A stretch of DNA of 64,000 bases from positions 1-64,000 of the forward strand of contig DATCKU010000040.1 of NCBI GenBank assembly GCA_036564245.1. Direction: 5' to 3'. Position 1 is the stretch's first letter. Each line of letters begins with the position of its first letter. The notes under the pieces were generated by a model. It saw only the letters and a list, made by a program, of their open reading frames with translations. It was not told where the DNA came from and did no database searches. The translations under genes were made by a program, and so were the position numbers. Positions 56,357-64,000 of the stretch are shown piece after piece. This DNA is from Thermasporomyces sp036564245. GTDB lineage: Bacteria > Actinomycetota > Actinomycetes > Propionibacteriales > Actinopolymorphaceae.

Positions 56357-58552
56357 TCACTGGTGGGGGAGATGACGAAGCCAGAGTGTGCCCAACGGAG
56401 GAATCCGAAGGGTGGCTGAGGCGGGCCGACCATGCCACGGCTCCGGCACCGCCTCGACCTTCCCGAGGTTGCCGACACCCGATCCGCCATAGCTCTCGGC
56501 GTCGGTGTTGAGCACCTCCTGCCAGGTGCCGGTCGCCGGCAGACCGATCCGATAGCCCTCGTGCGGGATCGCCGCGAAGTTCGCGACACAGGCGAGCTGT
56601 TCGCCGTTCGGACCGGACCGGATGAAGCTGAACACGTTGTTCCCGGCGTCGTTGGCGTCGATCCACGAGAACCCGTCGGGGTGGTTGTCGAGCGCCCACA
56701 GCTCCGGACACGAGGCGTAGAGCCGGTTGAGGTCGCGTACCACCTGCAGCACGCCTTGATGCTCGGCGAACTCCGTAAGCCACCAGTCGAGCTCGCGGGA
56801 CTCGGACCATTCGTTGCTCTGCGCGAACTCCCCGCCCATGAAGAGAAGCTGCTTGCCGGGGTGCGCCCACATGTACGCAAGGTATGCACGCAGGTTGGCA
56901 AGCTGCTGCCACCGATCACCCGGCATCTTCGCGATCAGCGACCCCTTGCCGTGCACGACCTCGTCGTGCGAGAGCGGGAGCACGAAGTTCTCCGAGTAGG
57001 CATAGGTCAACGAGAAGGTCATCTGGTGATGGTGGTACTGCCGGTAGATCGGCTCGTGGCGGATGTACTCCAGCGAGTCGTTCATCCAGCCCATGTTCCA
57101 CTTGAAGCCGAAACCGAGCCCGCCGAGGTGCGTCGGCCGGGTCACGCCCGGCCATGACGTGGACTCCTCCGCGACCGTGACAATCCCGGGGACCTTGCGG
57201 TAGCAGGTGGCGTTGACCTCCTGCAGGAAGCTCACGGCCTCGAGGTTCTCCCGTCCGCCGTACTGGTTCGGCGTCCACTCGCCCTCTTGGCGCGAGTAGT
57301 CGAGGTAGAGCATCGACGCGACAGCGTCGACGCGCAGCCCATCGAGGTGGAACTCCTGCAGCCAGTAGAGCGCGTTGGCGACCAGGAAGTTCCGCACCTC
57401 GGGCCGGCCGAAGTCGAAGACGTACGACGTCCAGTCCGGATGCCAGCCTCTGCGCGGGTCCGGGTGCTCGTACAGCGGTGTTCCATCGAAACGGGCGAGC
57501 GCCCACGCGTCGCTGGCGAAGTGTCCGGGCACCCAGTCGGCGATGACACCGATGCCGGCCTGGTGGAACCGGTCGACGAGGTACCGGAAGTCGTCGGGAT
57601 CGCCGTACCGGGAGGTGGGTGCGTAGTAGCCGGTCACCTGGTAGCCCCAGGAGCCGCCGAACGGATGCTCCATGACCGGCATGAGCTCGACGTGGGTGAA
57701 GCCCAGATCGCGCACGTACGGCACGAGCTCATCGGCCAACTGTCGGTACGTCCGGCCGGAACGCCAGGAGCCCAGGTGGACCTCGTACACGCTCATGGGC
57801 TCGGCGTGTGGTCGGCTGCGGGCCCGGCGCGCCATCCACTCGTCGTCGGACCAGTCGTACGACGAGGTGAAGACGATCGACGCGCTGGCCGGCGGCTTCT
57901 CGCATCGGAACGCAAGCGGGTCGGACTTCTGCCGCCACACGCCGTCAGCCCCGAGGATCTCGTAGCGGTAGATCGTGCCGTCACCGACTCCTGGGATGAA
58001 AAGCTCCCACACTCCGCTGCTGCCGAGTGAGCGCATCGGGTGCGCGCGACCGTCCCAGAAGTTGAAGTCGCCGACCACGCGGATCCCGCGGGCGTTGGGC
58101 GCCCATACGGCAAACGACGTGCCGGTGACCGGTCCGGATGCGGTGTCGTACGTACGCACGTGGGCGCCGAGGACCTTCCACAGCTCCTCGTGCCGACCTT
58201 CGCCGATGAGGTGCAGGTCGATTTCTCCGAGCGTCGGAAGGAAGCGGTACGGATCGTCGGCGGGCACACTGGGGTGACCGGGGTAGCGCACCTCCAGCCG
58301 GTAGTCGGGCACCTGCGCGCCGGGCAGGACCCCGACCCAGATGCCCTCGTACTCATGCGTGAGCTCGACTTTCGTGCCGTGCGCGCCGCCGACGCACGCC
58401 CACACCTTCTCTGCCAGCGGCCGCAGCACGCGTAAGGTCACACAGCCGTCGTACACGTGTGGGCCGAGGATGGCGTGTGGGTCATGGTGCGCACCGGCGA
58501 CGACGCGGGCGAGCTCATCGCGCGACACCGGCATGGCGGAGGCAGTGACCAC
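56357..58552 (-). CDS. glgB: 1,4-alpha-glucan branching enzyme
   Basis: GlgB makes alpha-1,6 branches in the glucan produced by GlgE. The 731-aa GH13 protein has an extra N-terminal domain, a CBM48 (about 130-220, GTSFAVWAPNARGIRVVGDF), then the barrel. The nucleophile Asp is in DGLRVDAVASMLYLDY, the acid Glu in VTVAEESTSWPGV, and the third Asp in LPLSHDEVVHGKGS. GTG 58552 has GGAGG 4 nt upstream; the longer frame to 58618 runs into the palindromic repeat and is not used. Last gene of glgE-treS-mak-glgB. Confidence 0.95.
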   Translation of the reverse strand: MVTASAMPVSRDELARVVAGAHHDPHAILGPHVYDGCVTLRVLRPLAEKVWACVGGAHGTKVELTHEYEGIWVGVLPGAQVPDYRLEVRYPGHPSVPADDPYRFLPTLGEIDLHLIGEGRHEELWKVLGAHVRTYDTASGPVTGTSFAVWAPNARGIRVVGDFNFWDGRAHPMRSLGSSGVWELFIPGVGDGTIYRYEILGADGVWRQKSDPLAFRCEKPPASASIVFTSSYDWSDDEWMARRARSRPHAEPMSVYEVHLGSWRSGRTYRQLADELVPYVRDLGFTHVELMPVMEHPFGGSWGYQVTGYYAPTSRYGDPDDFRYLVDRFHQAGIGVIADWVPGHFASDAWALARFDGTPLYEHPDPRRGWHPDWTSYVFDFGRPEVRNFLVANALYWLQEFHLDGLRVDAVASMLYLDYSRQEGEWTPNQYGGRENLEAVSFLQEVNATCYRKVPGIVTVAEESTSWPGVTRPTHLGGLGFGFKWNMGWMNDSLEYIRHEPIYRQYHHHQMTFSLTYAYSENFVLPLSHDEVVHGKGSLIAKMPGDRWQQLANLRAYLAYMWAHPGKQLLFMGGEFAQSNEWSESRELDWWLTEFAEHQGVLQVVRDLNRLYASCPELWALDNHPDGFSWIDANDAGNNVFSFIRSGPNGEQLACVANFAAIPHEGYRIGLPATGTWQEVLNTDAESYGGSGVGNLGKVEAVPEPWHGRPASATLRIPPLGTLWLRHLPHQ

Positions 58553-58579
58553 GGCACCTCCTTCCTCGGCTAGCCCTCG

Positions 58580-58655
58580 GTGCACGACGCCTGTCTGAGG
58601 TATGACACGTACCGACACGTGTCACACCTCCAGCAGGCGTCGTGCACATGGTCAT
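58580..58655. repeat. nested-palindrome element, copy B
   Basis: Outer arms GTGCACGACGCCTG (58580-58593) / CAGGCGTCGTGCAC (58634-58647) are a perfect 14-bp match. Inner arms GGTATGACACG (58599-58609) / CACGTGTCACACC (58616-58628) pair with one mismatch. The element fills the mak-glgB gap and its end includes the mak stop codon. The core and tail are identical to copy C at 50.4 kb; the inner right arm resembles copy A at 40.1 kb. Confidence 0.85.
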
Positions 58656-60079
58656 GTAGATGATTCGACAGCACCGGCGAGGCGGCGGATCGCGGTGAGC
58701 GGTATCCCGATCCAGTCCGGACGGTGACGCGCCTCGTACGCGACTTCGTAGACCGCCTTGTCGGTTTCGTAGGCACGGAGCAACACGCGCTGATCCCGCG
58801 GGTCCGCACCGGCCACCTCGGCGTAGCCGTCGCAGAACGCCGAACGGTTGCGTTCGGACCACTCGGCCGCGCGATACGCGAGCTGGTGCTCGTCGGGATG
58901 GTCGTGGCCGGCAAGCAGGTGCTGAGCGGCGTAGTCGAACGACCGGAGCATCGTGGCGACGTCGCGGATCGGAGAGTCCAGACCCGAGCGCTCTCCCCAG
59001 GCACGAGCGGGCTCTCCCTCGAAGTCGATGATCCGCCAGCCGCCGACCGTCCGCATGGTCTGGCCCAGATGGAAGTCACCATGGATCCGCTGGACTGGCA
59101 CCTTGTCCAGCTCGCCTTCGAGGTCGTCGTACGCCTCGCGGAGCCCGTCGGCGTACTGCTCGAGCAGCGGGACCACCGCGGTCGCGGCGGACAGCCTGGC
59201 CCGCATGGACTCGGCAAGCGACACGAGTTCCTCGTGCCCCCACTCAGCGGTCGGGAGATACCGCGCGAGGTCGGCGTGGATCTCGGCGGTGGTGGCGCCG
59301 AGTCGGTGCGCCTCCGCAGCGAAGTCGCCACCCACCTCGTCGGCATGCAGGTCGGCCTCGGCGTAGAGGTCTCGCACGCTCGTGATGGCGAGCTCCCAGC
59401 CGTCGGTCGCGGTGCGGAAGAAGTCGCTGAACATCCCGAGATCACCGCGACCCCGCTTTCCGTCGGCATCCGGCCACTCGCCTTCGAGCCAGCCGAAGAG
59501 CCGTGCCACGTTGCCACAGTTGTGCCGCGCGAAGGCTTCGTGCACCTCGATGTCGGGGTTGCGACCGTGGTGGACCCGACGGAACACCTTGAGCAACACG
59601 TCCTCGCCGAACACCAACGACGTGTTGCTCTGCTCGCCGGTGAGGACCAGTGAGTTGAGATCACGATCGACGTCGAGCGGACCGATCCTGTGGAACACGA
59701 GGTCGTCCAGCACCCGCCGGTCGAGCAGGCCCGCCAGCAGGTGCCGGGTGGCCTCCTTGTCATGGAGCGCGTCGTAGACCCAGACCAGCGTGTCCCCGAG
59801 CTCAGGCTCCGGCCAGTCGGCGATGGCCGCGTGGCTGAGCTGGTCCACCGGCTCCGGGCGGTAGGAGAGCGGGACTTGGTAGATGTCGACCGGCTCGCCG
59901 TTGCCGTCGGCATACCGGACGGTCACCAGCTCGATGCGCACCGCGGGCCACGAGTTGGCCGGCGAGAGCCAACTCAGGGGGTGGATGGTCTCAACCGTGA
60001 ATTCGCGGCCCTTTCCGGCGAACCATCGCTGGCGTTCGAGGTATTCGTGGAGGCCTGAACCCTTCGCGGCTTGGATCAT
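58652..60079 (-). CDS. mak: maltokinase
   Basis: Maltokinase (Pep2) phosphorylates maltose from TreS to maltose-1-phosphate, the GlgE substrate. The 475-aa protein has the Mak N-terminal cap (LERQRWFAGKGREFTVE), then an aminoglycoside-kinase-like lobe with ATP-site VLLKVFRRV, catalytic RIHGDFHLGQTM and metal-binding IDFEGEPAR. RHRPDWIGIPLTAIRRL closes it as in the family. Here it is separate from TreS, 45 nt downstream of it. Confidence 0.93.
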   Translation of the reverse strand: MIQAAKGSGLHEYLERQRWFAGKGREFTVETIHPLSWLSPANSWPAVRIELVTVRYADGNGEPVDIYQVPLSYRPEPVDQLSHAAIADWPEPELGDTLVWVYDALHDKEATRHLLAGLLDRRVLDDLVFHRIGPLDVDRDLNSLVLTGEQSNTSLVFGEDVLLKVFRRVHHGRNPDIEVHEAFARHNCGNVARLFGWLEGEWPDADGKRGRGDLGMFSDFFRTATDGWELAITSVRDLYAEADLHADEVGGDFAAEAHRLGATTAEIHADLARYLPTAEWGHEELVSLAESMRARLSAATAVVPLLEQYADGLREAYDDLEGELDKVPVQRIHGDFHLGQTMRTVGGWRIIDFEGEPARAWGERSGLDSPIRDVATMLRSFDYAAQHLLAGHDHPDEHQLAYRAAEWSERNRSAFCDGYAEVAGADPRDQRVLLRAYETDKAVYEVAYEARHRPDWIGIPLTAIRRLAGAVESST

Positions 60080-60124
60080 TGTCGCCTTTCGATCGGGGAT
60101 GGGTCGGCGATCCGGACTGGTCCA

Positions 60125-62077
60125 TCAGGCCAAGGGCTCCCCCGATGCCGGTGCCGACCCGGTGTCATCCGGGTAGCGCGTCGTGCTGGTCCCGGAGTGA
60201 CCAGTCGACGCGTCGTGGTGCGGGGAGTATTCGCCTGCGCCTGCGGGCTTGGGCAGACGGAACCAGTAGAAACCGTGGCCACCGAGCGTCAGCAGGTAGG
60301 GGAGTTCGCCGATCCTCGGGAACCGCACACCACCGATCAGCTCGATCGGTTCGACACCCTCCCAGCGCCGTAGGTCGAGCTCGACCGGTTGGGGGAAGCG
60401 GGAGAGGTTGTTGACGCAGAGCACCGTGTCGTCGCCTTGCTCGCGGACGAACGACAAGACGCTCGGGTTGCTTCCGCCGAGATCGGTGAACGTACCGGAG
60501 CCGAACGCGGGGTTCTGCTTGCGTACCCAGATCATCCGACGGACCCAGTGCAGCAACGAGGAGCTGTTCTGCAACTCGGCTTCGACGTTGACCGCCTGGT
60601 AGCCGTAGATCGAGTCCATGATCACCGGTAGCGCAAGCCGGCCCGGGTCGCAGGTGGAGAATCCTGCGTTGCGGTCGGGCGTCCACTGCATGGGGGTCCG
60701 GACACCGTCGCGGTCACCCAGCCAGATGTTGTCGCCCATACCGATCTCGTCGCCGTAGTAGATGATCGGCGATCCCGGGAGCGAGAGCAGCAGGGCGGTG
60801 AACAATTCGATCTGGTTGGTGTCGTTCTCCAGCAGCGGTGCGAGCCGGCGGCGTATCCCCATGTTGGCCTTCATACGAGGATCTTTGGCGTATTCCGCCC
60901 ACATGTAGTCGCGATCCTCGTCGGTGACCATCTCGAGCGTGAGCTCGTCATGGTTACGCAAGAAGATACCCCACTGGCAGCGGTCGGGAATCTTCGGAGT
61001 CTGCGCCATGATCTCCGAGATCGGGTAACGCGACTCCCTGCGTACCGACATGAAAATTCGCGGCATCACGGGGAAATGGAATGCCATGTGGCATTCGTCG
61101 CCACCGCTGCCGACGTCGCCGAAGTACTCGACGACGTCCGCCGGCCACTGGTTCGCCTCGCACAGCAGGACCTTGTCGGGGTAGTTCTTGTCGATCTCGC
61201 GCCGGATCCGCTTCAAGAACTCGTGCGTCTTCGGCAGGTTCTCGCAGTTGGTGCCCTCCTCCTCGAAGAGGTAGGGCACGGCGTCGAGCCGGAACCCGTC
61301 GATGCCGAGGTCCAGCCAGAAGCGCAGGGCGTCGAGGATCGCTTCCTGCACCCGCGGGTTCTCGAAGTTGAGGTCGGGCTGATGGGAGAAGAAGCGGTGC
61401 CAGTAGTACTGCTTGCGCACCGGGTCGAAGGTCCAGTTGCTCGTCTCGGTGTCGACGAAGATGATCCGCGCGTCCGGGTAGCCCTCGTCGGTGTCCCTCC
61501 ACACGTAGAAGTCGCCGTACGGCCCGTCGGGGTCGCTGCGGGATGCCTGGAACCACGGGTGCTGGTCGGACGTGTGGTTCATGACGAAGTCGATGATCAC
61601 CCGGATGCCGCGCGTATGGGCGGCGTCGACGAACTCCACGAAGTCGTCCAGGGTCCCGACCTCGGGTTGGATGGCGGTGTAGTTGGAGACGTCGTAGCCG
61701 CCGTCACGCAGCGGCGACTCGTAGAACGGCGGCAGCCACAGACAGTCGACGCCCAGCCATTCGAGGTAGTCGAGCTTCTCGGTGAGCCCGCGTAGGTCGC
61801 CGACGCCATCTCCATTGCTGTCCGCGAAGGAGCGGACGAGAACCTCGTAGAAGACGGCACGCTTGTACCACTCCGGGTCAGAACCCAGCGGAGTCGGCTT
61901 CTTGAGTGTGCCGGGACCAGGATTCGGTGTCGTCATGGCCAGGTTCGGTTTGGGTGGCTTGACTTGTGGTGCACGGGCGCCGGCCCCCGCGTGGGGGACT
62001 TCGAAGGGGGTTCGCGAGGGCTGTCCCCTCGCGGGCTGGCCGGTCCTTGGTACCCCCGCGGCTTGCCTCTCGGTCAT
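60125..62077 (-). CDS. treS: trehalose synthase (trehalose/maltose isomerase)
   Basis: TreS interconverts trehalose and maltose. The 650-aa GH13 enzyme has a Pro-rich N-terminal extension (1-50). It shows the family start WYKRAVFYEVLVRSFADSNG, the nucleophile in GIDGFRLDAVPYLFEEEG, the acid in VLLCEANQWPADV and the third carboxylate in FLRNHDELTLEMV. YYGDEIGMGDNIWLGDRDGV is diagnostic. The C-terminal 30 residues are low complexity. The ATG overlaps the glgE stop (ATGA), so glgE and treS are coupled. Confidence 0.95.
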   Translation of the reverse strand: MTERQAAGVPRTGQPARGQPSRTPFEVPHAGAGARAPQVKPPKPNLAMTTPNPGPGTLKKPTPLGSDPEWYKRAVFYEVLVRSFADSNGDGVGDLRGLTEKLDYLEWLGVDCLWLPPFYESPLRDGGYDVSNYTAIQPEVGTLDDFVEFVDAAHTRGIRVIIDFVMNHTSDQHPWFQASRSDPDGPYGDFYVWRDTDEGYPDARIIFVDTETSNWTFDPVRKQYYWHRFFSHQPDLNFENPRVQEAILDALRFWLDLGIDGFRLDAVPYLFEEEGTNCENLPKTHEFLKRIRREIDKNYPDKVLLCEANQWPADVVEYFGDVGSGGDECHMAFHFPVMPRIFMSVRRESRYPISEIMAQTPKIPDRCQWGIFLRNHDELTLEMVTDEDRDYMWAEYAKDPRMKANMGIRRRLAPLLENDTNQIELFTALLLSLPGSPIIYYGDEIGMGDNIWLGDRDGVRTPMQWTPDRNAGFSTCDPGRLALPVIMDSIYGYQAVNVEAELQNSSSLLHWVRRMIWVRKQNPAFGSGTFTDLGGSNPSVLSFVREQGDDTVLCVNNLSRFPQPVELDLRRWEGVEPIELIGGVRFPRIGELPYLLTLGGHGFYWFRLPKPAGAGEYSPHHDASTGHSGTSTTRYPDDTGSAPASGEPLA

Positions 62078-64000
62078 GGGTTACCTCGTCGGACAGAAAA
62101 GATGTGGGCAGGCTCGACGGCCGGGTCGAGCCGGAGGTAATTGTGCTGGCCCCAACGCCAGCTGTTGCCACTCAGCTCGTCGTAGACGACGAAGCTGTCG
62201 TTCCAGTCCATGCCCAGGTCGGGCATGGACAGGGAGACAACCGATTCGCAGGGATTATGGGGGTCGAGGTTGACGGCGACAATCACCGTGTCGATCGTCG
62301 ACGGATCGCCGGTGAGCCGCTCGCGCTTGGAGAACACGAGCAGGTTCTCGTGGGGCACGTGGTGGAACGTGAGCCCGCGCAGGCGCTGCAAGGCCGGGTG
62401 TCGCCGACGGATCTCGTTGAGCCGGGTGAGGTAGGGCGCGATCGACTGCCCGTGTCGCTCACCGCCGGGCTCGTAGGCTGCCCAGTCCCGCGGCCGGTAC
62501 TGATATTTCTCGGAGTCGAGATATTCCTCGCTGCCGGGACGCACCGCGAGATGCTCGCACAGCTCGTAGCCCGAGTAAACGCCCCAGGTGGGGGAGAGTG
62601 TGGCACCGAGCACGGCGCGGATCTTGAATGCCGCCGGGCCGCCGTACTGCAGGTACTCGGTGAGGATGTCCGGCGTGTTCACGAAGAAGTTCGGGCGCAG
62701 GAACGGTGACGTCCGATGCGCGAGCTCGTCGAGGTACGACTCGAGCTCCGCCTTGGTGTTGCGCCACGTGAAGTACGTGTACGACTGGTGGAAGCCCACC
62801 TTGGCCAGGGTCTGCAGCATCGCCGGACGCGTGAACGCCTCGGCCAGGAAGATCACGTCCGGATCGGTCTGTCGTACCTCCGCGAGCAGCCGCTCCCAGA
62901 ACTGCACCGGCTTGGTGTGCGGATTGTCGACCCGGAAGATCCGCACACCGTGCGCCATCCAGTGGCGTACGACCCGCAGCACCTCGGCGTAGATCCCTTC
63001 GGGATCGTTGTCGAAGTTGAGCGGATAGATGTCCTGGTACTTCTTCGGCGGGTTCTCGGCGTACGCGATCGACCCGTCGGCGCGGGTGGTGAACCACTCC
63101 GGATGCTCCTTCACCCACGGATGGTCCGGCGCAGCCTGCAACGCCAGGTCGAGGGCTACCTCCAGGCCGAGCTCGTTCGCTCGGGCGACGAACGCGTCGA
63201 AGTCTTCCAGCGTGCCGAGATCGGGGTGGACGGCATCGTGGCCTCCTTCGTCGGAGCCGATGGCCCAGGGCGAGCCGGGATCCCCCGGGCGGGCTTCCAG
63301 CGAGTTGTTCGGCCCTTTGCGGTTGATCTTGCCGATCGGATGGATCGGTGGGAGGTAGACGACGTCGAACCCCATGCTGGCGATCGCCGGCAGCCGCTCG
63401 GCGGCGGTCTTGAACGTCCCGGAGACCCAGCGGCCTTCCTCGGCGACGTAGTGGGCGCCTTCCGAGCGCGGGAAGAATTCGTACCAACTGCCGTAAAGGG
63501 CCCTTTCCCGGTCGACTCGCAGCGGGAAGGGCTGCGATCTCGTCACCAGCTCCCGGAGCGGGTGGGCGGCCAGGACCTCCAGGACGTCCGGAGCGGTCGC
63601 CACGTGCAGCCGTGCCATCGCCGGCCGCGAGTCGTCCCGCAATGCCCGCGCCGCGTCGCTCAGGACCCGTCGGGCCGTCGGCTCGGACTCGGGAACGTTG
63701 TCTGCCGCGCGCTGGAGGACGAGGGCCCCCTCGACGAGCATGAGCTCGACGTCGACGCCGGCCGCGATCTTGATCTCGGCGGCATGGCGCCACGTTGCGA
63801 CGGGGTCGCTCCAGGCCTCGATCGTGTAGGTCCAGTCGCCTTCGGCGTCCGGGCACACCTCAGCCCACCAACGGTCGGTGCCCGGTTCGTCGCACCGCAT
63901 CGGAATCCAGCCCCGGTCCCGACCGTCGGGGCCGCGAAGCACGACATTGGCACCGAGCGCGTCGTGTCCCTCGCGAAAGATCGTGGCTGCGACCGTGAAC
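62074..64000 (-). CDS. glgE: alpha-1,4-glucan:maltose-1-phosphate maltosyltransferase (5' end beyond window)
   Basis: GlgE extends linear alpha-1,4-glucan using maltose-1-phosphate. The visible 641 codons cover most of the enzyme: the N-terminal beta domain (FTVAATIFREGHDALGANVV at the window edge), the helical insert domain, and the GH13 barrel. The nucleophile is in RIFRVDNPHTKPVQFWERLL, the acid in FLAEAFTRP and the third Asp in NTPDILTEYL. NRKGPNNSLEARPGDPGSPW is specific to GlgE. The frame stays open to position 64000, so the gene is truncated by the window and not by mutation. First gene of the operon as seen here. Confidence 0.95.
   Translation of the reverse strand, partial: FTVAATIFREGHDALGANVVLRGPDGRDRGWIPMRCDEPGTDRWWAEVCPDAEGDWTYTIEAWSDPVATWRHAAEIKIAAGVDVELMLVEGALVLQRAADNVPESEPTARRVLSDAARALRDDSRPAMARLHVATAPDVLEVLAAHPLRELVTRSQPFPLRVDRERALYGSWYEFFPRSEGAHYVAEEGRWVSGTFKTAAERLPAIASMGFDVVYLPPIHPIGKINRKGPNNSLEARPGDPGSPWAIGSDEGGHDAVHPDLGTLEDFDAFVARANELGLEVALDLALQAAPDHPWVKEHPEWFTTRADGSIAYAENPPKKYQDIYPLNFDNDPEGIYAEVLRVVRHWMAHGVRIFRVDNPHTKPVQFWERLLAEVRQTDPDVIFLAEAFTRPAMLQTLAKVGFHQSYTYFTWRNTKAELESYLDELAHRTSPFLRPNFFVNTPDILTEYLQYGGPAAFKIRAVLGATLSPTWGVYSGYELCEHLAVRPGSEEYLDSEKYQYRPRDWAAYEPGGERHGQSIAPYLTRLNEIRRRHPALQRLRGLTFHHVPHENLLVFSKRERLTGDPSTIDTVIVAVNLDPHNPCESVVSLSMPDLGMDWNDSFVVYDELSGNSWRWGQHNYLRLDPAVEPAHIFSVRRGNP

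Overview
The window is a high-GC actinobacterial chromosome segment. Evidence for this includes a WhiB-type regulator, F420 biosynthesis (fbiA/fbiB), a deazaflavin-dependent nitroreductase, the complete GlgE alpha-glucan pathway, UPF0182, DUF5719, Lon-like PDZ protease and DUF2342 families, GTG/TTG starts and strong G/C preference at third codon positions. The gene order (whiB, fbiA/fbiB, large glycosyltransferase, DUF5719; then SDR, moaE, PDZ-Lon, UPF0182, initiator tRNA) resembles Propionibacteriales-type chromosomes (Nocardioides/Kribbella/Actinopolymorpha relatives). That placement is inference. No phage, IS transposase, CRISPR array or rRNA was seen.

Layout. 1-9.7 kb: metabolic and housekeeping singles (APH-like kinase, cyclase-family hydrolase, flavin reductase, FGGY sugar kinase, a frameshifted double-TrkA ion channel gene, DUF3105 protein, AlkA-type glycosylase, a predicted seven-bladed FG-GAP propeller lipoprotein). 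9.7-13 kb: F420 block on the minus strand (fbiA-fbiB coupled by ATGA, then an LLM oxidoreductase). 13-20.3 kb: plus-strand cell-envelope block (membrane/Q-P-G-rich protein, whiB, giant GT2 glycosyltransferase coupled to DUF5719). 20.3-32.9 kb: conserved core with two or three metallopeptidase-like proteins, a 52-aa zinc ribbon, STAS protein, peptide deformylase, tail-anchored protein, SDR-moaE, PDZ-Lon protease, UPF0182 and tRNA-fMet with terminator.

32.9-43.6 kb is accessory and more eroded. It holds an N-terminally truncated AraC regulator, DHFR-like, VOC, an orphan AAA ATPase, DUF1622, a flavoprotein disulfide-reductase homologue, nucleoside hydrolase, a triply frameshifted DinB/DUF664 pseudogene, the divergent lysE/lysG exporter-regulator pair, and a divergent MarR regulator facing an unusual Ddn-type nitroreductase/hemerythrin fusion with an AT-rich dyad operator between them. 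43.7-50.3 kb: PP2C phosphatase, hutI, CBS protein, YbbN-like thioredoxin, and a proline-rich membrane protein coupled to a lipoprotein. 50.4-56.3 kb: secreted HNH nuclease, secreted GH84 hexosaminidase, an orphan 68-aa protein, and divergent NAT/TetR. 56.3-64 kb: the minus-strand operon glgE-treS-mak-glgB, which makes branched alpha-glucan from trehalose/maltose-1-phosphate; glgE runs off the right edge.

Non-coding signals of most interest are a family of three related nested-palindrome elements sharing CACGTG and flanking sequence (about 40.1, 50.4 and 58.6 kb), tandem duplications of gene ends (lysG, UPF0182 gene), and several genes with a TANNNT -10-like box 6-8 nt before the start codon, suggesting leaderless mRNAs.
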